A stretch of 64,000 bases of DNA, taken from the NCBI RefSeq assembly GCF_029589435.1, contig NZ_JARRAG010000002.1, forward strand, positions 2,294,001 through 2,358,000, written 5' to 3'. Below the pieces are notes generated by a model. The model worked only from the letters and a program-made list of their open reading frames with translations, had not been told where the DNA came from and made no database searches. The number at the start of each line of letters is the position of its first letter. Position 1 is the stretch's first letter. Origin of the DNA: Paludisphaera mucosa (GTDB lineage Bacteria > Planctomycetota > Planctomycetia > Isosphaerales > Isosphaeraceae). Positions 1 to 11,980 of the stretch are shown piece after piece. The position numbers were made by a program, and so were the translations under genes.

Positions 1-2
1 TC

Positions 3-1256
3 GAAGCCTGGGACCGCCTGACGCGGCTCCGAACCCTGGCCTTCCAGGCCGAGCGCCTGCACCTGGATTATGTCGCGAACGCCCCCGCGCCCGTGCAAGA
101 GGTGATCGCCCGGGCCAGGGTGCTCGACGTCCAAGAGCCGCGCGACCCGTTCGCGGCGGGAGACTCGCTGGCGCTGAAGACCGAGCCCCCGGCCGGCGCC
201 CCGCTCAAGATCGGCGGCGACGGCAAGGCCGAGATCCGGCTGGGGCTGGCCCGGCCCGGCGACGACGACGACGTCGACCGGATCCCGCCGGGCCGGGCGT
301 TCGTCGGCCTCGCCGCCCCGCCGAACGGGCTCAGCGTGGGCGCCGCGCCGGCGGCCTCGCCCCCCGGCGCGCTCCGCGACGTGAGCCTCGCCGCCGCCGG
401 GAAGCTCGAGACCTTCGCGATCCGCCAGCTCGACCCGGCGAGCAACGCCGAGACCTACGAGCTGAGGGCGATGGCCTTCTACCGCGGCCGGGTCGACCCC
501 AGGGCGTCGGCCCCGATCGAGGTCGTCCCCCAGGCCTACGCCGAGCCGGTGACGCTGCAGGTCGCCTTCGACCCCGAGGCCCTCAAGGCGACCTACGGCG
601 AGAAGCTCGCGGCGCTCGTCGAGGACCAGTTCAAGGTCCACCCCGGCTCGGGCTACATGCACCGGGGCAAGTCGGCGACCTACCGCCTGAACTTCAAGAA
701 CGTCACGTTCCGCGACCTGACCCTCTATTACAAGCGGACGCTCGTCGCACCCGGAGGCGGAGAGCCCGAGATCCCGATCGACGAGGCCGAGAAGTCGCTC
801 CCCCTGCCCGCCGGCGCGGTCGGCAGCGTCGTCGGCGAGGTCACGTCGGCCCAGGTCCCCATGGACAAGCCCCGGGACCTGCGGGTGGCCTGGCGGATCG
901 GCGAGAAGAAGGACTCGGCGAGGACCCTGTCGGTCCATTTCCGCCAGATCGACGTCAAGAGCTATATGACCTTCCTGCCGTCGATCGGCTTCGATTCGAG
1001 CGAGGGCGTGTACCAGGAGTGCTTCATCGTCAAGTTCGTCCGCAGCCCGGACGACCCGGTGCGCGAGCCGATCCGCGGCGGCGAGGTGAGCGCGACGATC
1101 CAGGGCGTCAAGCGGTCCCTTGGCCCGAAGGCGGCGATCCTGCCCGGCCAGTCGTTCCGGATGACCCACTCGCGGACCCCGGGCGCGACCACCTTCACCT
1201 GGTCGGCCGAGATCGAAAACGACCAGATCAAGCCCGAGGAATTCCGCGGCCCCTGA
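3..1256 (+). CDS. Hypothetical protein, 5' end cut by the window edge
   Basis: The reading frame is open from base 3 to the TGA at 1254-1256, with no stop back to the left edge, so the gene starts outside the window and the GTG at 93 is internal. About 417 residues are visible. I do not recognise a family. The N-terminal part is Pro/Ala/Gly-rich. The C-terminal part has alternating hydrophobic residues typical of beta-sandwich domains (SYMTFLPSIGF near 961-993). No transmembrane segment is obvious. The kinase-FGE gene starts 32 bp downstream on the same strand, so the two probably share a transcript with the caspase-WD40 gene. It may be an accessory part of that signalling module, but this rests only on position. 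Confidence 0.75.
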   Translation, partial: EAWDRLTRLRTLAFQAERLHLDYVANAPAPVQEVIARARVLDVQEPRDPFAAGDSLALKTEPPAGAPLKIGGDGKAEIRLGLARPGDDDDVDRIPPGRAFVGLAAPPNGLSVGAAPAASPPGALRDVSLAAAGKLETFAIRQLDPASNAETYELRAMAFYRGRVDPRASAPIEVVPQAYAEPVTLQVAFDPEALKATYGEKLAALVEDQFKVHPGSGYMHRGKSATYRLNFKNVTFRDLTLYYKRTLVAPGGGEPEIPIDEAEKSLPLPAGAVGSVVGEVTSAQVPMDKPRDLRVAWRIGEKKDSARTLSVHFRQIDVKSYMTFLPSIGFDSSEGVYQECFIVKFVRSPDDPVREPIRGGEVSATIQGVKRSLGPKAAILPGQSFRMTHSRTPGATTFTWSAEIENDQIKPEEFRGP

Positions 1257-1288
1257 CCGGGCCGATCCGACCGCCGAGGGGGAGAGCG

Positions 1289-3735
<2,447 letters not shown>

Positions 3736-3739
<4 letters not shown>

Positions 3740-6700
3740 CGACGCCCAGGGATCGCCTCCCGGCGCGGCGGACGAAGATCCTCGCCCTCCTGATCGGATG
3801 GCTCGCTGTCGCCGCGGCGCGGGCCCAGGCGCCCGATCCGCCGCCTCGCAAGCCCCAGCTCTGGGCGATGCTCGTCGGCATCGAGCGCTACGAAGACTCG
3901 ACCGTCTTCCCGCGCTGCCGTGGCGCGGCGGCCGACGCCGCGGCGCTGGGACGATGGCTGATCGACGCGGCGGGATGGCCCGCCGACCACGTCCTGCTGC
4001 TCAGCGACCACGAGGCCGAGGACCTGGGCTTCGCCGAGCCGGCGCGTCGTCCCGAACGCCGGCCCGCCACCAGGGCCGAGCTGGACCGGGGCGTCCGCGA
4101 GTGGCTCGCCGGCAAGGCCCGGCCCGGCGACACGATCCTGATCTTCTTCGCCGGCCAGGCCGTGGGCCTGCCCGCGCGGGCGGGCGACCACGCGACCCGA
4201 TCCGACCGCGACCTGCTGCTGCCGATGGACGCGCGCGGCGTCGACGTCGAGGCCACCGGCTGGCGGCTGGGCGACGCGATCGAGGGCCTGGCGGCGACGG
4301 GCGACTACTCGATCGTCGGCCTGCTCGACACCTCGCCCGCCGGCCGGGTCCAGTCCCCGCGGCCGCTCGGCAACCCCGCGCGGTTCGAGCCCGGCGAGCG
4401 GATGCTGCGCGGCATCGTGCGCTGGCCCGGCGTGACGGCCTGGCTCGCGGCCGGCGACAAGCCGTCGGGCCAGGACCCTCGCGATGGCGGCGGCTTCCTG
4501 ACCAAGGGCCTCCTGGAATCGCTGGGGACCCGGACCGACCCCGCCGGCCTGGCCGCCTGCCTCGACCGGCTGCGGCGCAGGCCCGAGCTGGCGGCCCAGC
4601 GGTTCCGGGCCTCGGGCGGGTTCCGCCCCGACCTCAGCCTCTGGCCGTCGGACGTCCGCCCTCCCCGCCCCAAGGCGGAGCCGATCCTCCAGCGCGGCCA
4701 CGCCGACCGCGTGACGGCCGTCGCGTTCAGCGGCGACGGCGGCCGCCTCTTCACCGCCGGCCTCGACTCGACCGTCCGGATCTGGGACGTCGCCGACGCC
4801 CGTCTCGGCCGGGTGTTGCCGCACGCCCTCAACGGCGTCTGGAGCCTGGCCCAGAGCCCCGACGGCCGGATGCTCGCGGCCGGCGGCGGAAAGGGCGAGG
4901 TCTTCGCCTACGACCTGATCGACGAGGAGGTCGTCACCACCGGCCGCGCGGCCCTGCACCGCGGCCCCGTCGAACGTACGGCCTTCCTGCCCACCCCCGC
5001 CGACGCCGAGCGCGGCTCGCGTCGGCTGGTCTCGATCGACAACAAGGGCGGCTGCCTCGTCTGGGACCTCGCCCGCCGGCGGATGCGGCTGGCGGTCGCC
5101 GTCGCCGAGTCGAAGGCGCGGCTGCTGGCCGTCGCCGCCCGCCCGGGATCCGTCGCCTTCGCCCTCGTCGTCCCCGACCGCAACGGCGTCGAGCGGATCC
5201 AGGCGTTCGACGCCTCGGGAAAGCTGATCGCCTCGCTGCCGGCCGCATCGCCGCGGCCGACGGCCCTCGCCCTCGCCGACGACGGCGCCATCGCCTACCT
5301 CGGCCGGGAGGACGGCACGGTGAGCGAGATCGCGCTTCCGGGCGGCGCGACCCGTTCGCGGGCGAAGCTCGATGGCGCGGTGACCGCCATCCAGCCTTGT
5401 CCGTCGTGGCTGATCGCGACCGCGGGCCGCAAGGCGTGCGTCGTGCCCCAGGGCGAAGAGGCGGTGACGGAGCTTGTCCTCGACCGCACGATCGGTCGGA
5501 CTGCGGTCTCGGCCGACGGCCGTCTCGTGGCCGTCTGCGACGCCTTCCGTGGCGAACTTCGGGTCTGGGAATTGACGGCCGACGGGGCGATCGCGAGGCC
5601 GATCCCGCTCGACCTCAAGGAGGCGGGCGCGGCGCTCTCGCTCGCCTTCGCGGCGGGGGGCGAGACCCTGGCCTCCGGCGACGGCGCGGGGGGGATCCGG
5701 CTCTGGGAGATCCCCGCGGGGCGTACGAAGGTCGGCGTCGCGGCCGCTCGCGGGCGGGTCCGGCACGTCGCGGTCTCGGCCGACGAACGAGCCCTACTCC
5801 AGGTGGGCGACGGCGGCGAGGCCCTGCTCTGGGAGTTCGGCGAGGGCCGTGGCGCGCGGCGGATCCCCGGCGCCTCCGGCTTCCGGCCCACGGGCGAATT
5901 CCTGCCCAACGGCGACCTGGCGCTGATCGACGGCGAGGGGCTCGTCGTCGTCCACGACCGCGCCACGCTGGCGCGGAAGCCCATCGCCTTCGAGAAGCCT
6001 CGCACCGAGGACGGTGCGGCGGCGTCGAGCTGGGGCTTCCACCGCCTGGCCGTCGCGGCCGACCGCCGCATCGCCGCCGGCAGCCGCGACGGACCCCTCG
6101 CGTGCGTCTGGAAGTCCGAGGACGGTGCGCTCGTCGGCAAGCCGATCCGCGGCCACGACGACGCGATCAACGTCGTGGCCTTCGCGAACGCCGGCGCCGA
6201 GCTGCTCACGGGCTCCGACGACGGCCTGGTCAAGCTCTGGAGCCTCGCCGATCGCGAGCCGAAGCTGCTCCAAACGCTGGGGACGGACGACGCGGGGGGC
6301 CGGTCGCCCGTGACGTCGCTGGCCGCCTCGCCGAAAATCGTCCGCGAGGTCGTCGCGGGTCTCCAGGACGGCCGGGTGCAGCTCTGGCGTCCGGGGGCCG
6401 TCGAGCCCGTCGACGCGATCGCGCGTCTCTCGGGATCCGCCCGCACGGTCGCGTATTCTCCCGACGGCCGGCTGATCGCCGCGGCCGGCGACGACCGCCG
6501 GATCGCCCTGATCGAGGCGTCCCGCCCCGGCGTGCCGATCCCATTGGGGACCGGCCCCAGCCACTTCGAGATGATCAACGCCCTGTCGTTCTGGCCCGGC
6601 GGCAAGGTGCTCGCGAGCGCCGGCGACGACGCCGTGGTGCGGCTCTGGCGGCTGGCCGATCGCTCGCTGATCGGCACGCTGGCGGCGACCGCCGAAGGCC

Positions 6701-8133
6701 TCGACTGGGTCGTCTTCACGCCAGATGGGCTCTACGACGCCTCGCCCGTCGGGGAGCGCCGGGTGGCCTGGCGGCTCGACGCGAAGGACGGCGGCGATTT
6801 CGTCGCGCGTCTCGATCAGGTCCGTCGCCAGCGCCACGTCTTCGACCTGGTCGAGCGGCTCGCCCGGGCCGAGGACGTCGTCCCCCCCGAGGCGATCCCG
6901 GTCGGCAAGCCGCCGCGGATCGAGCTGGAGCCCGTCGCCGAGGTCGGCCCGAAAGATCGCCGCGTCGAGCTGGCGATCCGGCTCAGCGACCCCGACGTCG
7001 AGGACTTACGCCTCTACCACAACGGCGTGCCGATCCCCGGGGAGCTGAAGCGGGAGGGTCGCGAGGCCCGCGCCACGGTGACGCTCGTCGGCGGCGAGAA
7101 CTCGATCTACGCGCTGGCCGGCAAACCCGGGGGCGTCGACGCCCGCTCGAACCGCCTCGACCTCCGGTTCGAGGGCCGGACGCTCGGCCGCACCCACATT
7201 TTGGCGCTGGGGATCAGCAAGTACGACCGCCAGGCGCTCCGCTACGCCGACTCCGACGCGCGGGCGATCGCCGAGTTCCTCCACGCCAACCGCGACGAGC
7301 CCGGGGCCGACGCCGCCGAGCCGATCGTGCTGCTCAACGAGGACGTCTCCCAGCGCTCCCTGGGCGAGGCCTTCGAGACCCTCCGGCGCCGCGTCCGGGG
7401 CCGGCCGGAGGATCGCATCGTCGTCTTCCTGGCGGGCCATACCGACGTCCGTGAGGGCTTCTTCTGCCTGCTCCTCCCCAAAGCCCAGATGCCCGCCGGG
7501 CCCGAGGTCGTCGCGATGCGCGGCGCGGAGCCGAAGGCCGTGGCGCGCGGCGGGGCGAAGGGCCCCGACCCGATCCGCGACCGGACGCTCTTGCCGTACG
7601 GCCTGATCCACCAGAACCTGGCGGCGGCCGAGGCCCTGCAGCGGCTGGTCATCGTCGACGCCTGCCAGGCCGAGGCCCTGTTCGACGACCCGGTGGTCCG
7701 CCTGAAGCAACGGCGGGCGATCCGAAACGCGGCCGAGGAGGATGCGTACCCGGCGCGGACGTCGTACATCCTCGCGTCCCGCCGCGGCGAGCGCGCCGGC
7801 GAGGCCGAGCGGCTGAAGCACGGCCTGCTCACCTACACCCTCCTCCGCGGCATGGGCCGCAATGACCTGGGCCCGACGCCCGACCTGGCCATGTTCGAGC
7901 GGCGCCCGACCGCCGACGCCGACGGCGACGGCTGGGTGGAGACCGAGGAGCTGCGGCAGTACGCCGACCTCACCCTGCCGACCCTCTCCCAGGCCTTCCC
8001 CGAGCTGGTCCTCCGCGGCGCACCCGGCCCCGCGCGGGCCGCCGCCGACGCCGTCTCGCGCGACGCCGAGCAGACGACGTCGTTCCCGCTGATCAAGACG
8101 ACGCCCCCGCCGGCCGCCGCCACGGCGCCCTGA
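3736..8133 (+). CDS. Secreted WD40 protein flanked by two caspase-like (C14) domains
   Basis: 1,465 residues from the ATG at 3736, which overlaps the kinase stop. A Sec-type signal peptide covers about 1-31 (cleavage near ARA-QA). A caspase/metacaspase-like fold lies at about 42-210. Its catalytic positions are lost: the His position reads FFAGQ (Gln141) and the Cys position reads LLDTS (Thr199). WD40 repeats fill about 317-985, with TVRIWDV, LVKLWSL and VVRLWRL repeat ends. A second caspase-like domain starts near Thr1153 and keeps both catalytic residues: His1235 in FLAGHTD and Cys1310 in VDACQAE. The protein is therefore probably a cysteine peptidase with a pseudo-caspase partner domain and a propeller for target or partner binding. 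Substrate and trigger are unknown. Export from the cytoplasm is inferred from the signal peptide. Confidence 0.9.
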
Positions 8134-8140
8134 CGAACCG

Positions 8141-8154
8141 GGCGAGGCCTCGCC
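8141..8154. terminator. 14-nt GC palindrome between convergent genes
   Basis: GGCGAGGCCTCGCC is a perfect palindrome that fills most of the 22 bp between two convergent stops (8133 and 8156). It could fold as a short stem in either transcript. There is no T-tract, so a terminator role is a weak inference. Confidence 0.3.
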
Positions 8155-8155
8155 G

Positions 8156-11100
8156 TCAGCGGCGCACCAGGTCGTCGCCGGGGGTCGGCTGGGGCTCGAA
8201 GAGGCGGATCTTCTGCCAGCCCGAGAGGGTCTCGGGAGGATAGAAGCCCGCGAACTGCCGCCGCGCGGTCAGCTCGGAGACGAGCCGGAGCACGCCGGCC
8301 TGGAACTCGTAGAGCGTCATGGGGGCGTCGGCGTCGGAACGCGCGGCCGAGCCGCCGGCGACGGTCGCGACCGACAGCACGGCGCGGGCGAAGGCCCCGT
8401 GGTCTTCGAGCCGCTCGCTGGGGTCGTGCTTCGACGCCGCCGCGACGACGACGCCCCGCCGGCCCGACAGGTCGCGGGCCCATTCCTTGAACGCCGCCCG
8501 CGCCGTCGGCGACGCCCCCGCGTGCAGCGCGTCGACCAGGACGAGAACGAAGCAGCCCTGGGCCGCGACCTCTTCCAGGCGCTCGGCGATCGCGCCGGTC
8601 GACGCCCCTTTCGGCGTCGCGTCAGTCGCCCGGGAATCGGCCGCGAGCACGAGCGATCCGCCTTCGCCGGCCTTGAAGAGGTGCGATTCCAGGACGACGA
8701 CGACCGTGTCCCCCGCCTTCAGCCGGCCGGCCTTCACGCCCTCGGCGAGGCCGTCGAAGAGGCCGGCGATCGCGCCGGAGTCGGGGTTGATCAGCACCTG
8801 AGCGTCGATCGCGCCATCGGCGAAGTGGGAGCGGCCGTCGGGCTCCTTGAAGAACGCGGCCAGCTCCTCGGCGTCGCGGCGAGCGTTGCGGATGGTCCCG
8901 ACGTCCTCGCGGGGGAACTCTTCGACGCCGATCGACCGGATCACCAGCCGCGGATCGCGGCGCACCAGCGGCGCCGGCAATGGCGCGGCGAGTCGGATCG
9001 TGAAGTCCTGGATCGCCCGGACGCCCAGGTCGTCGACGGCCTCGACGGTCACGACGTTGCGGTCGGGGGCGAGCCGGACCGCCTCGACCGTCCGGAAGAG
9101 CGGTACGGCGGGCTCGGCCAGGCGTTCGGTGAGCCGTCGCGGGCCGTTGTGGACGACGATCGAGCGGATGCGGCGGTCGGCCGACGCCTCGGCCTCGATC
9201 TGGAGGTTGGCGTCCGCGCCGGCCGCCACGATCTCGGCGCCGGGCGCGGCGGGCCCGGGGGCGATCAGACGGATGACGGGCGGATTGCGGACGATCGGCG
9301 GCCCCTGCACCGTCGCCAGCGCGGCGACGGGGTCGCCGGTACGCAGCAGGGCGTCGATCACGGCCGGCCTGCGGAGCTGCGTTTCGAACCGCGACATCGG
9401 GTGGAAGTCGGACGGCAAGGAGCGGAAGTCGGCCGGGTTCGTCACGTCGACGTGGTTGACGTGCCAGCCCAGCAGCCGCCGGTCGCCGGCGATCGAGGTC
9501 TCGTAATAACCCTCGGGCATCCACACCACCCACTCGCGGTCGGCCGCCGGGAAGAGGCTCAGCGCCGGGACGTCGGCGCGAGGCGTGACCATCCCGACCG
9601 GGGCCGCGACGCCGGGCCGAACGACTTCCAGCACGGCCTGGTCGTCGAGGTCGGGCGGTAACCCGGCGACCGCCTCGTCGAGCTTCGCGACGTCGAGCGG
9701 CTCGCGGCGGCTGTTGCGCCGGAGCTTCGCGATCACGTCGCCCGGCTTCAGGCCCAGGCGGACCGCCGCCGAGCGGGGCCGGACGGCCGTGACGACCACG
9801 CGGCCCTGGGGGTCGCGGCCCAGGTCGGCCCCGAGCGGCGTGCGGACGTCGCAGCCGGCGAGGTTCCAGAGCGAGAGCGTCATGTCGGCCGAGGCCGCGA
9901 CCAGCCAGCGGCCGTCGGCCGACGGCGCCATCGCGTGCACCGCGCCGCCGTGGCCCAGGAAGAGCCGCGTCCGGCTGCGGTCGCGGAGGTTGTAGACGAG
10001 GATCCCGCCGTCCTCCGTGCCGATCGCCGCGCACGGGGCCACGTGACCGGCCTGGGCGCTGGGCGGGATGAACGTGAAACTCGACCAGCGGACGTCGAGC
10101 GGGTTCAACGCCACCGCGATCGGCTCGCCCTGCGCCGGGACGATCTCGACCCGATCGAACGCCCGGGGCCGGAATGTCCAGCCTTCGAGGGTCGCGACCG
10201 ACCTCTGGAGCGCGGCATCGACCGCGACGGGCTGGAACCGGCGCTCGGCGAGGTCGAAGCCCTCCCATGCGTGCTGGGCCGCTCCGGCCGCGCGCGAGCC
10301 GCGGAAGGCGACGGTCGGCTTCGCGTCGACGAATGCGACGTCCCACAGCATGGTTCCGGGCCCATCCGCCTGGAGGCCGGCGTCGGCCCGCGCGGGGTTG
10401 CGCAGGTCGCGGAGCACGACCTCCTGCCGGTCGCCGCCCCCCATCGCCAGGAATCGGCCGTCGGGGCTGAAGGCCAGCGCCATGACCAGGCCCTTGGCGG
10501 TGCGGACGGTCTCGATGCGCCGGCCGGCGGGCATCTCCCGCAGTTCGACGTCGCAATCCTTCGACGGGAACTCCTCGACCGTGGCCGCGTTCTTGAGGAC
10601 GCTCACGGCCAGCGTCTTGCCGTCGGGGCTGAAGGCCAACGCCTCGACGGGCCGCCTCGCGAGCCCCTTCTCGGGATTGAGGAGCAGGCGGCCGCCCAGG
10701 CCGGCCCCGTCGTAGCGTTCGAGGTTCCCGTCTTCGCGGCCGACGACGACGTGCCGGCCGTCGGGGCTCGCGGCCAGGGCGGTGATCGTCACGGCCTTGC
10801 CGGCGTCCTTCGCGAGCGCCTCGGCGGACGGGCTCGCGACTCGCAGCAACCGGCCGGTCTTCGCGTCCCAGAGCCGCACCGAGCCGTCGCCGGCGCCGCC
10901 GACGCTGACCAGCCGGTCGTTATCGAGGAAGGCCACCTTCTTGACGCTCCCCGCATGCCCTTCCAGCACCGCGACGCTGCGGGGATTTTCCCCGTCCAGG
11001 TCCCAGATCCGGACCGTCCGGTCGTTTTCGTCGCCGCACGAGGCCAGCCGCCCGCCGTCGGGCGAGAAGGCCAGGCCGAGCACGGCCCCGGCGTGGCCCC

Positions 11101-11641
11101 GGCGAGTCGCGGCGGGCTCGTCGCTCCGGCCGGGAGGAAGCTCGAAGGCCAGGTCGCCGGCCCTCCGACCCGCGGCCCCGGGGATCCGGTAGAACAAGAT
11201 CCCGCCCCGGGCCCCGATCGCGCCCATCCCGGCGACCGCCGCCAACCGCTGGTGGTTCGCATCGACGCGCGAGGATATCGCCAGCGCGTAGACCCGGCCG
11301 CCTCGACGTCGCATGGGCGGCCGGATCGACCCCTCCAGCTGGGGCCGGCCCTCGTCCAGCTCCCAGATATGGACGACCTTGTCCCGCCCGCCCGTGAGCA
11401 GCCGCTTGCCGTCCGGAGTGAACGCCAGGGCCTGGATGAGGTCGGTGTGGCCCAGGGCGTTCATCGTCAGGATGGGGTTCAGGAAGTCGTCGGGAGGCGT
11501 CTGGGCGAAGCCGCGCGAGCCGCCCGATCCCGCCAGGACGACTCCCAGGGCGACCGCGAACGCCCGTGCCGACGCGACGAGGTTCCTCGTTCGCCGCGGG
11601 GACGGATGGGACCGGGAACCGGAGCGGTCGGCGTGCATCAT
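8156..11641 (-). CDS. WD40-PDZ protein with a degenerate C-terminal caspase-like domain
   Basis: About 1,161 residues if started at the first ATG of the tandem pair at 11641/11638. The frame stays open to a TTG at 11809, but that stretch is Arg/Pro-rich and the signal peptide (Arg-rich then hydrophobic, ending near GFAQ at about residue 47) fits the ATG. WD40 repeats occupy about 60-600 (VVHIWEL, TVRIWDL, SVRLWDA). A PDZ-like segment lies near 610-690 (LGLKPGDVIAKL). The C-terminal 300 residues resemble a caspase fold: His987 is kept in LESHLF, but the nucleophile position in VDALHAG is Leu1039 rather than Cys, so it is predicted to be inactive. It converges on the caspase-WD40 gene ending at 8133. 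Similar architecture suggests the two proteins are related or work together. Confidence 0.85.
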   Translation of the reverse strand: MMHADRSGSRSHPSPRRTRNLVASARAFAVALGVVLAGSGGSRGFAQTPPDDFLNPILTMNALGHTDLIQALAFTPDGKRLLTGGRDKVVHIWELDEGRPQLEGSIRPPMRRRGGRVYALAISSRVDANHQRLAAVAGMGAIGARGGILFYRIPGAAGRRAGDLAFELPPGRSDEPAATRRGHAGAVLGLAFSPDGGRLASCGDENDRTVRIWDLDGENPRSVAVLEGHAGSVKKVAFLDNDRLVSVGGAGDGSVRLWDAKTGRLLRVASPSAEALAKDAGKAVTITALAASPDGRHVVVGREDGNLERYDGAGLGGRLLLNPEKGLARRPVEALAFSPDGKTLAVSVLKNAATVEEFPSKDCDVELREMPAGRRIETVRTAKGLVMALAFSPDGRFLAMGGGDRQEVVLRDLRNPARADAGLQADGPGTMLWDVAFVDAKPTVAFRGSRAAGAAQHAWEGFDLAERRFQPVAVDAALQRSVATLEGWTFRPRAFDRVEIVPAQGEPIAVALNPLDVRWSSFTFIPPSAQAGHVAPCAAIGTEDGGILVYNLRDRSRTRLFLGHGGAVHAMAPSADGRWLVAASADMTLSLWNLAGCDVRTPLGADLGRDPQGRVVVTAVRPRSAAVRLGLKPGDVIAKLRRNSRREPLDVAKLDEAVAGLPPDLDDQAVLEVVRPGVAAPVGMVTPRADVPALSLFPAADREWVVWMPEGYYETSIAGDRRLLGWHVNHVDVTNPADFRSLPSDFHPMSRFETQLRRPAVIDALLRTGDPVAALATVQGPPIVRNPPVIRLIAPGPAAPGAEIVAAGADANLQIEAEASADRRIRSIVVHNGPRRLTERLAEPAVPLFRTVEAVRLAPDRNVVTVEAVDDLGVRAIQDFTIRLAAPLPAPLVRRDPRLVIRSIGVEEFPREDVGTIRNARRDAEELAAFFKEPDGRSHFADGAIDAQVLINPDSGAIAGLFDGLAEGVKAGRLKAGDTVVVVLESHLFKAGEGGSLVLAADSRATDATPKGASTGAIAERLEEVAAQGCFVLVLVDALHAGASPTARAAFKEWARDLSGRRGVVVAAASKHDPSERLEDHGAFARAVLSVATVAGGSAARSDADAPMTLYEFQAGVLRLVSELTARRQFAGFYPPETLSGWQKIRLFEPQPTPGDDLVRR

Positions 11642-11980
11642 GACATCGTTCGGGTTCGGGCCTGGAGGCGAATGCGGTCGAGCCAACGGCCGGCCCGACC
11701 GTGTGTTACGTCGAGCGGCGCGGGCCCGTGACGCGGGCCGTCGCCCGGCGGGTCCCCGGCTCCATCCCATCATTCCAGAATCGCGGCGGAAAGCCTTGTA
11801 AAGATTCAAAATTCCCTGCGGTTCGGGCTATCGGAACGGCCGATACAACCGTTGCGATCCTCGCCGGGCGTCCAGTCCGGCGGCGTCGTGGGATCGCATC
11901 GGGTCGGCTCGACCCCGGACGACCCGGCGGTCCAGGAGGCGGCGAGACGAGACGGCTTCCGTATGGCGGGGAGTGAAGCG
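11642..11980. other. Divergent intergenic region, 339 bp
   Basis: This separates the - strand WD40-PDZ gene from the + strand Gly-rich gene and should hold promoters for both. The segment around 11795-11815 is AT-richer than its surroundings. A short inverted repeat lies at 11829-11845 (TATCGG, 5-nt loop, CCGATA) and could be an operator. I could not find a convincing -35/-10 pair with 16-18 bp spacing, and no ORF here looks real. Confidence 0.5.
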
